Assembly (NCBI GenBank): GCA_027579435.1
Contig: JANBPK010000754.1
Span: 83,116 to 147,115, forward strand
Direction of reading: 5' to 3'
Length of the DNA: 64,000 bases
Origin: Candolleomyces eurysporus
Taxonomy: Eukaryota; Basidiomycota; Agaricomycetes; Agaricales; Psathyrellaceae
Position 1 is the first letter of the stretch. Each line of letters starts with the position of its first letter. The notes beneath the pieces are model-generated. The model did not search any database, was not told the DNA's origin, and was given only the letters and a program-made list of their open reading frames with translations. Below, piece after piece: positions 60,626 to 64,000 of the stretch. A program made the translations under genes and the position numbers.

Positions 60626-61521
60626 TCAGTTGAACGGGTCACTAACTTGAACGGTCGCAACAGTGTCGTCTGCCAAATAGATTATCAGTATACGTGACGT
60701 ACCACTCGAAGAACACAGGGTGAACGGTACAATACCTCGTAATTTCTCAAGATGCCCCAAAGCGAAGTTCACTAAGGCTTGAAAACCACGGTGATACTGC
60801 AGTACGACATTGTGGTAACAGCCTAGATGCGCAGAAGAAAAGGTTAGTGATCAGATGAGAGGAGGTTCTTGGGATGAACCTACCGCAAATGAATATGGTA
60901 GACATAGAGAACGCCCTCTGGAAGAATAAAGCCGCAGTCCCTAATAGGATTATCTCGATTAGTGTCCCTCTCGTACCGCAGAACTTGTCGAAGTTACCTA
61001 CCTCTTGCGAGGGATGAAATCACCTGAGATGATTGCCACGCCTTCAGCAGCAGTACTACCGCGACGACAACAACTATGAGAGCCATGGGCCGAAGCAAAT
61101 CCAGAAGCTCTGGGGACAACGACCAGCGTGGGCTCATGAGGTCTTGCGCAACCAGCAAAGATAACCGATTCGGATTCGCTTTCCTCGTTTTGATTTGGAT
61201 CTTTGCTACGTCTGCAATCTCGTTCCAGTGGATAAGGCTGCGGCTGAGGACGACGAGGGACCGTATTTGGTCGATAGTCTTGATACGAACTGTACCTCCG
61301 TTGATTTCTAATTCTTTCTTCAATATTTCAGCATGTTGGTGAGACACAAGTACAACCCAGGCTCGTGGTGCTTCCTTCAGTATTGCGTTGGCCGCGTTCG
61401 ACGACAGGCCAGTGATCTCGAAGCTTTCACGGAGGGCCCGAGATGAGCGTCTCAGAACGGCAGCAGGGAAGGAAGAGCCCACGGACCTTGAGTTTGCAGC
61501 GAGAGTTGAGAGGGGTGCCAT
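60626..61521 (-). CDS. Hypothetical membrane protein
   Basis: No family recognised. Four exons joined by good GT-AG introns. Exon 1 (61521-60996) encodes a basic, Ser-rich N-terminus (MAPLSTLAANSRSVGSSFPA) that could be a mitochondrial presequence. An alpha/beta-looking part follows (AWVVLVSHQHAEILKKELEI, IKTIDQIRSLVVLSRSLIHW), and then the hydrophobic segment MALIVVVVAVVLLLKAW at about residues 146-162. Later exons add FFQRAFSMSTIFICGCYHNV, LQYHRGFQALVNFALGHLEK and a short end (DDTVATVQVSDPFN) with the stop at 60626. About 240 residues. The continuous frame across all three junctions supports the gene model. Confidence 0.6.
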
Positions 61522-62517
61522 AGTGCTGATCGATATCGAGAGAGGGGTTCAAGTTGAAGGTGGATGACAGTGAGCCACTAAAGTGGAGTCGGGGAGTAAA
61601 ATTAGCTCTGTGAAGTTGGTGGTTTTCGACCCCTGGATTTGTTTGAATGATGATAGTCTGGGAGAAGTCACCATCAGACCCTCCATCCGTTTAAGCAGTG
61701 CGATGCGGTGGATGCCAGATGGGTCATCTCGAGCGGTTGAAACGGACTAGCCTATGCGGATTCGATAGTAGCTCCGAGCCCAAATTTGGTTAGATAGGTA
61801 CCTATGGTCCGTCTTCATACTGGATCATGCTCGCGCTGCGCCACCAGGGTGCAGTGTCGCTCTGGTGAACCTGGCAGCATCGGGGAAACTGTTTGAATCT
61901 TCCAATTTAGAACAGTATTGGCGCATCGCGTAATAGCCAGCCGCACTTGTGTAGGGTTCCACATTGAGCTAAGCAACGTATTCTCCCCGAATATGCGGCG
62001 TGTATCAGGTGGTGGTTTGATGTCAATATGACAGTGCCTCTGGCTGTCGGAGTCAACATTGATGGTTCATTCGGATTTGCTTCGGTTTCAGATCCAAACA
62101 ATTGGTCCAAGCACGGGCAAGAATTCAGGGCGTTTTCTGATATCGAACAAATCCAGGAGTAAGGATCATCCGAGCCCGAATCTCACCGTGACGCCCTTTC
62201 GAACACTCAGGGCAATGCAGGGTCACCGTGACGGGCTACATGTTGCTGCCAAGTCTGACGAATTCTTGGGACATAGTGGAGAAAGTTTCCCATTCGGTCG
62301 AAGGTCTCGCTTCCTATCTTGCTCTGCAAGACAGTCTTTATTCCTAGAGCGGCCCACTACGACGACACAGCTTTCCCCGAACCACTCTCAATTGCTGAGG
62401 CCTCTCCCTTGACGACTGCGACCGTCCGAAGGACCACCTCCCATCTCATCGCCTTCCGTCCCATCGCCTTCCACCTCATCACCTTCCATCTCATCACCTT
62501 CCATCTCATGTCATCCA
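61522..62517. other. Intergenic region with short tandem repeats at its right end
   Basis: About 1 kb between two divergent genes (60626-61521 minus and 62518-63459 plus), so it should hold both promoters. The last 75 bp is a CT-rich minisatellite. No exon seen. Confidence 0.45.
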
Positions 62518-62518
62518 A
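62445..62518. repeat. CT-rich minisatellite in the RMI1-like 5' leader
   Basis: About five copies of a 15 bp unit of the form CATCTCATCACCTTC run up to the ATG at 62518. They probably form the 5' untranslated leader of the RMI1-like gene; such pyrimidine-rich leaders are common in fungi. Confidence 0.75.
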
Positions 62519-63459
62519 TATCACCCCCGCGGTGAATCGATTTCTGAACAGACACTACAAATGTCCAGTCCTTCGACGTGTAAGTTCACGACCGTTCAAT
62601 TGTGACCCGATATGATGACCCGGTTCCCATCCTACTTCTCACTGCTGACTCGTCTGCCACCTTTTCAGGATCAGCTCCGCAAATTTGCCATGGGTATGGA
62701 GAAGATGTTCATACTTCCTCCTGACAGTCCAGGTGAGGACCAATTGTTCTTTGAAGAGCTGAAGTCGGCGATTTTGCACTCAAAGCTGTCAGACGTCATG
62801 AAACCTGGTTCTGGTCTTCCTCCGACTATCGGACTACCGTCGATGCACACCGTCGTCTTGTTCGATGTCATTCTGGAGGTGGTGCACCTTATGGATTTTG
62901 GGGTTAGCCCTTCCGCGCTGGAGGAAACCCGTCTTGCTTGAGACTAAATCCGAGCTCCAGCATTTCGCCTACGCCTCCGAGGCGGGGATAATTCCCTCAC
63001 CTTCCGATGTCATAGAATGGGAAAGGAGCCTTCCTCAGTACCCTGGCACTAATTTGGTTGTATACCTGTCCGACGGTGTCACTGAGCTGGAAGGTAGAGC
63101 GTATAGACCATTTGGTATTCGTTTGGGCAGTACCCCGATCGGTTTGAAGGTGAGTCAGCATTTCAGGACTTGCCCGAATGACGAGCGCCAGCTAACACGG
63201 CGGACAGATTCGCTTGGCGGCTGGAGTTCCAGCTATTGGGGGTATAGCGTACCTGGAACCCTCCAACGTCGTCATTATGGGAGGGCACGTCGAGTCTAGG
63301 CAAGATGAACATGCTGCAAGACTTCGTTCCGACATTCGCCTCCGAATGAAAGCACATTTAGCAACGGCAAAGGTAATTGACCACCTCTCGCCTTTCCGAA
63401 TGAACCTAACCCAAACTCTCTCTCATATCTGTGTTTTCTTCGAGGATCCTGAAGCGTAA
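62518..63459 (+). CDS. RMI1-like OB-fold protein (frame break in exon 2)
   Basis: Resembles fungal RMI1, which acts with RecQ helicase and topoisomerase III to dissolve recombination intermediates. Exon 1 (62518-62580) reads MSSNITPAVNRFLNRHYKCP. Exon 2 (from about 62670) has SAILHSKLSDVMKPGSGLPP, VILEVVHLMDFGVSPSALEE, the family 'DL.DSM.PGTGLP...L.EI..LTDIG.SA..L..T' block, and then LPQYPGTNLVVYLSDGVTEL and FGIRLGSTPIGLK. Exon 3 continues GIAYLEPSNVVIMGGHVESR, the OB-fold core 'LG.TPLG.K......GIA.LEP.NV...GG.V'. A last mini-exon gives DPEA and the stop. In exon 2 the frame shifts by one base at the CCC near 62927-62929. This is either a sequencing error or a disabling mutation. At about 250 residues it is the short fungal form. 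Confidence 0.65.
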
Positions 63460-64000
63460 TACATATTGATGAGGGCGTTACAGATTGGGACGAGGCTGCT
63501 GTTAAATGACAACGCTTGGTCTCGGAGACCTCAACTTAGAGTCGGTCGGCGAAGATTCGAAGATGGTTGACATTGCGGACGAAGTTGGGGGCCAGGGTGT
63601 TCATCACGGAAGACAGAAGACGATCCAGCTTATCTTGATTGTGCAGAGACATCCTCGGAGTGAGCAAGTGGGTTTGCACGAGGTCAGGTAGCTAGCAAGA
63701 CACCGTTGAAGTTTAGATATCTTGAAATTCCACCATAGAATGAGTAGGCGTTCATGTTACTCACCACCGTCACAATAAATACGCACCTCGAAAGAATTTG
63801 ACCTCAAGTTATTTGGAATGTGCCCTGACCGTCGAATGAAAGGAAGACGGACCATCGATTAACGCTGTCCCGTTGGTCGCTTTATGAGAGATGAGAGGTA
63901 TACAGGATCTTTCAACTGAACGAGGCGCCGGCATTGGATATGGAGGGCTTGGAAGGACGGACCATCGTTTAACGCTGTCCCGCCGGTCGAATCATTGGGT
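63460..64000. other. Right-edge stretch with a direct repeat
   Basis: No gene assigned. A near-identical 38 bp direct repeat lies at 63842-63879 and 63951-63989. A minus-strand frame across about 63860-63500 may belong to a gene that continues beyond the edge, but no domain is recognised. Confidence 0.35.
63842..63989. repeat. Pair of 38 bp direct repeats
   Basis: GACGGACCATCGATTAACGC at 63846 onward recurs as GACGGACCATCGTTTAACGC at 63956 onward, and both continue TGTCCCG..GGTCG. The copies differ at about four positions and start 109 bp apart. Confidence 0.75.

Overview
The window is nuclear DNA of a filamentous basidiomycete, most likely an Agaricomycete. Genes are broken by many short GT-AG introns (about 47-65 bp). 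The protein families also point there: a Plavaka-type transposase, a DUF6698 protein, multi-spanning 7TM-like membrane proteins of the kind amplified in mushrooms, a TPR-CHAT protein and a piece of a basidiomycete-type sesquiterpene synthase. No bacterial feature, CRISPR array, tRNA or rRNA was recognised. Many N bases occur around 1-5.5, 8-15 and 20-27.5 kb, so reading frames there carry some uncertainty.

Layout. 0.8-5.3 kb (+): a secreted LysM-LysM-CBM18-GH18 chitinase whose C-terminus reads KDEL. 5.9-7.4 kb (+): histone chaperone NAP1. 7.4-16.1 kb: N-rich DNA with small predicted secreted proteins on the minus strand (a Pro/Lys-repeat protein and a Ser/Thr-rich protein with a GPI-like tail), a possible amidase remnant, and a 475 bp MITE flanked by TA. 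16.4-30.8 kb: five minus-strand genes: a 7TM-like protein, a GH47 alpha-mannosidase, a Rab7-like GTPase with a long insertion, a TPR-CHAT protein and the U3 processome protein UTP7/WDR46.

30.8-38.6 kb is a rearranged accessory stretch. It holds a candidate small TIR element, a long inverted repeat with arms of about 490 bp, a truncated second copy of part of the UTP7 gene, a 583 bp MITE with 110 bp inverted repeats sitting exactly at the broken end of that copy, and an orphan first exon of a terpene synthase. 38.6-40.1 kb (-): DUF6698 protein. 41.3-43.7 kb: unrecognised genes. 43.9-49.1 kb (-): an apparently complete Plavaka-type transposase gene. 50.1-52.2 kb (-): a DUF6534-like membrane protein. 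53.5-55.6 kb (-): an intronless F-box protein. 57.0-58.9 kb (-): an unrecognised protein with a KEN box, CDK-type sites and two Cys/His clusters. 60.6-61.5 kb (-): a one-TM protein. 62.5-63.5 kb (+): an RMI1-like OB-fold protein with a one-base frame break.

These are independent eukaryotic transcription units, not operons. Shared themes are secretion and cell wall (chitinase, small secreted proteins, GH47, Rab7-like GTPase) and nuclear housekeeping (NAP1, UTP7, RMI1-like), separated by transposon-rich DNA. Exon limits were read by eye from splice sites and family similarity; gene spans include introns.
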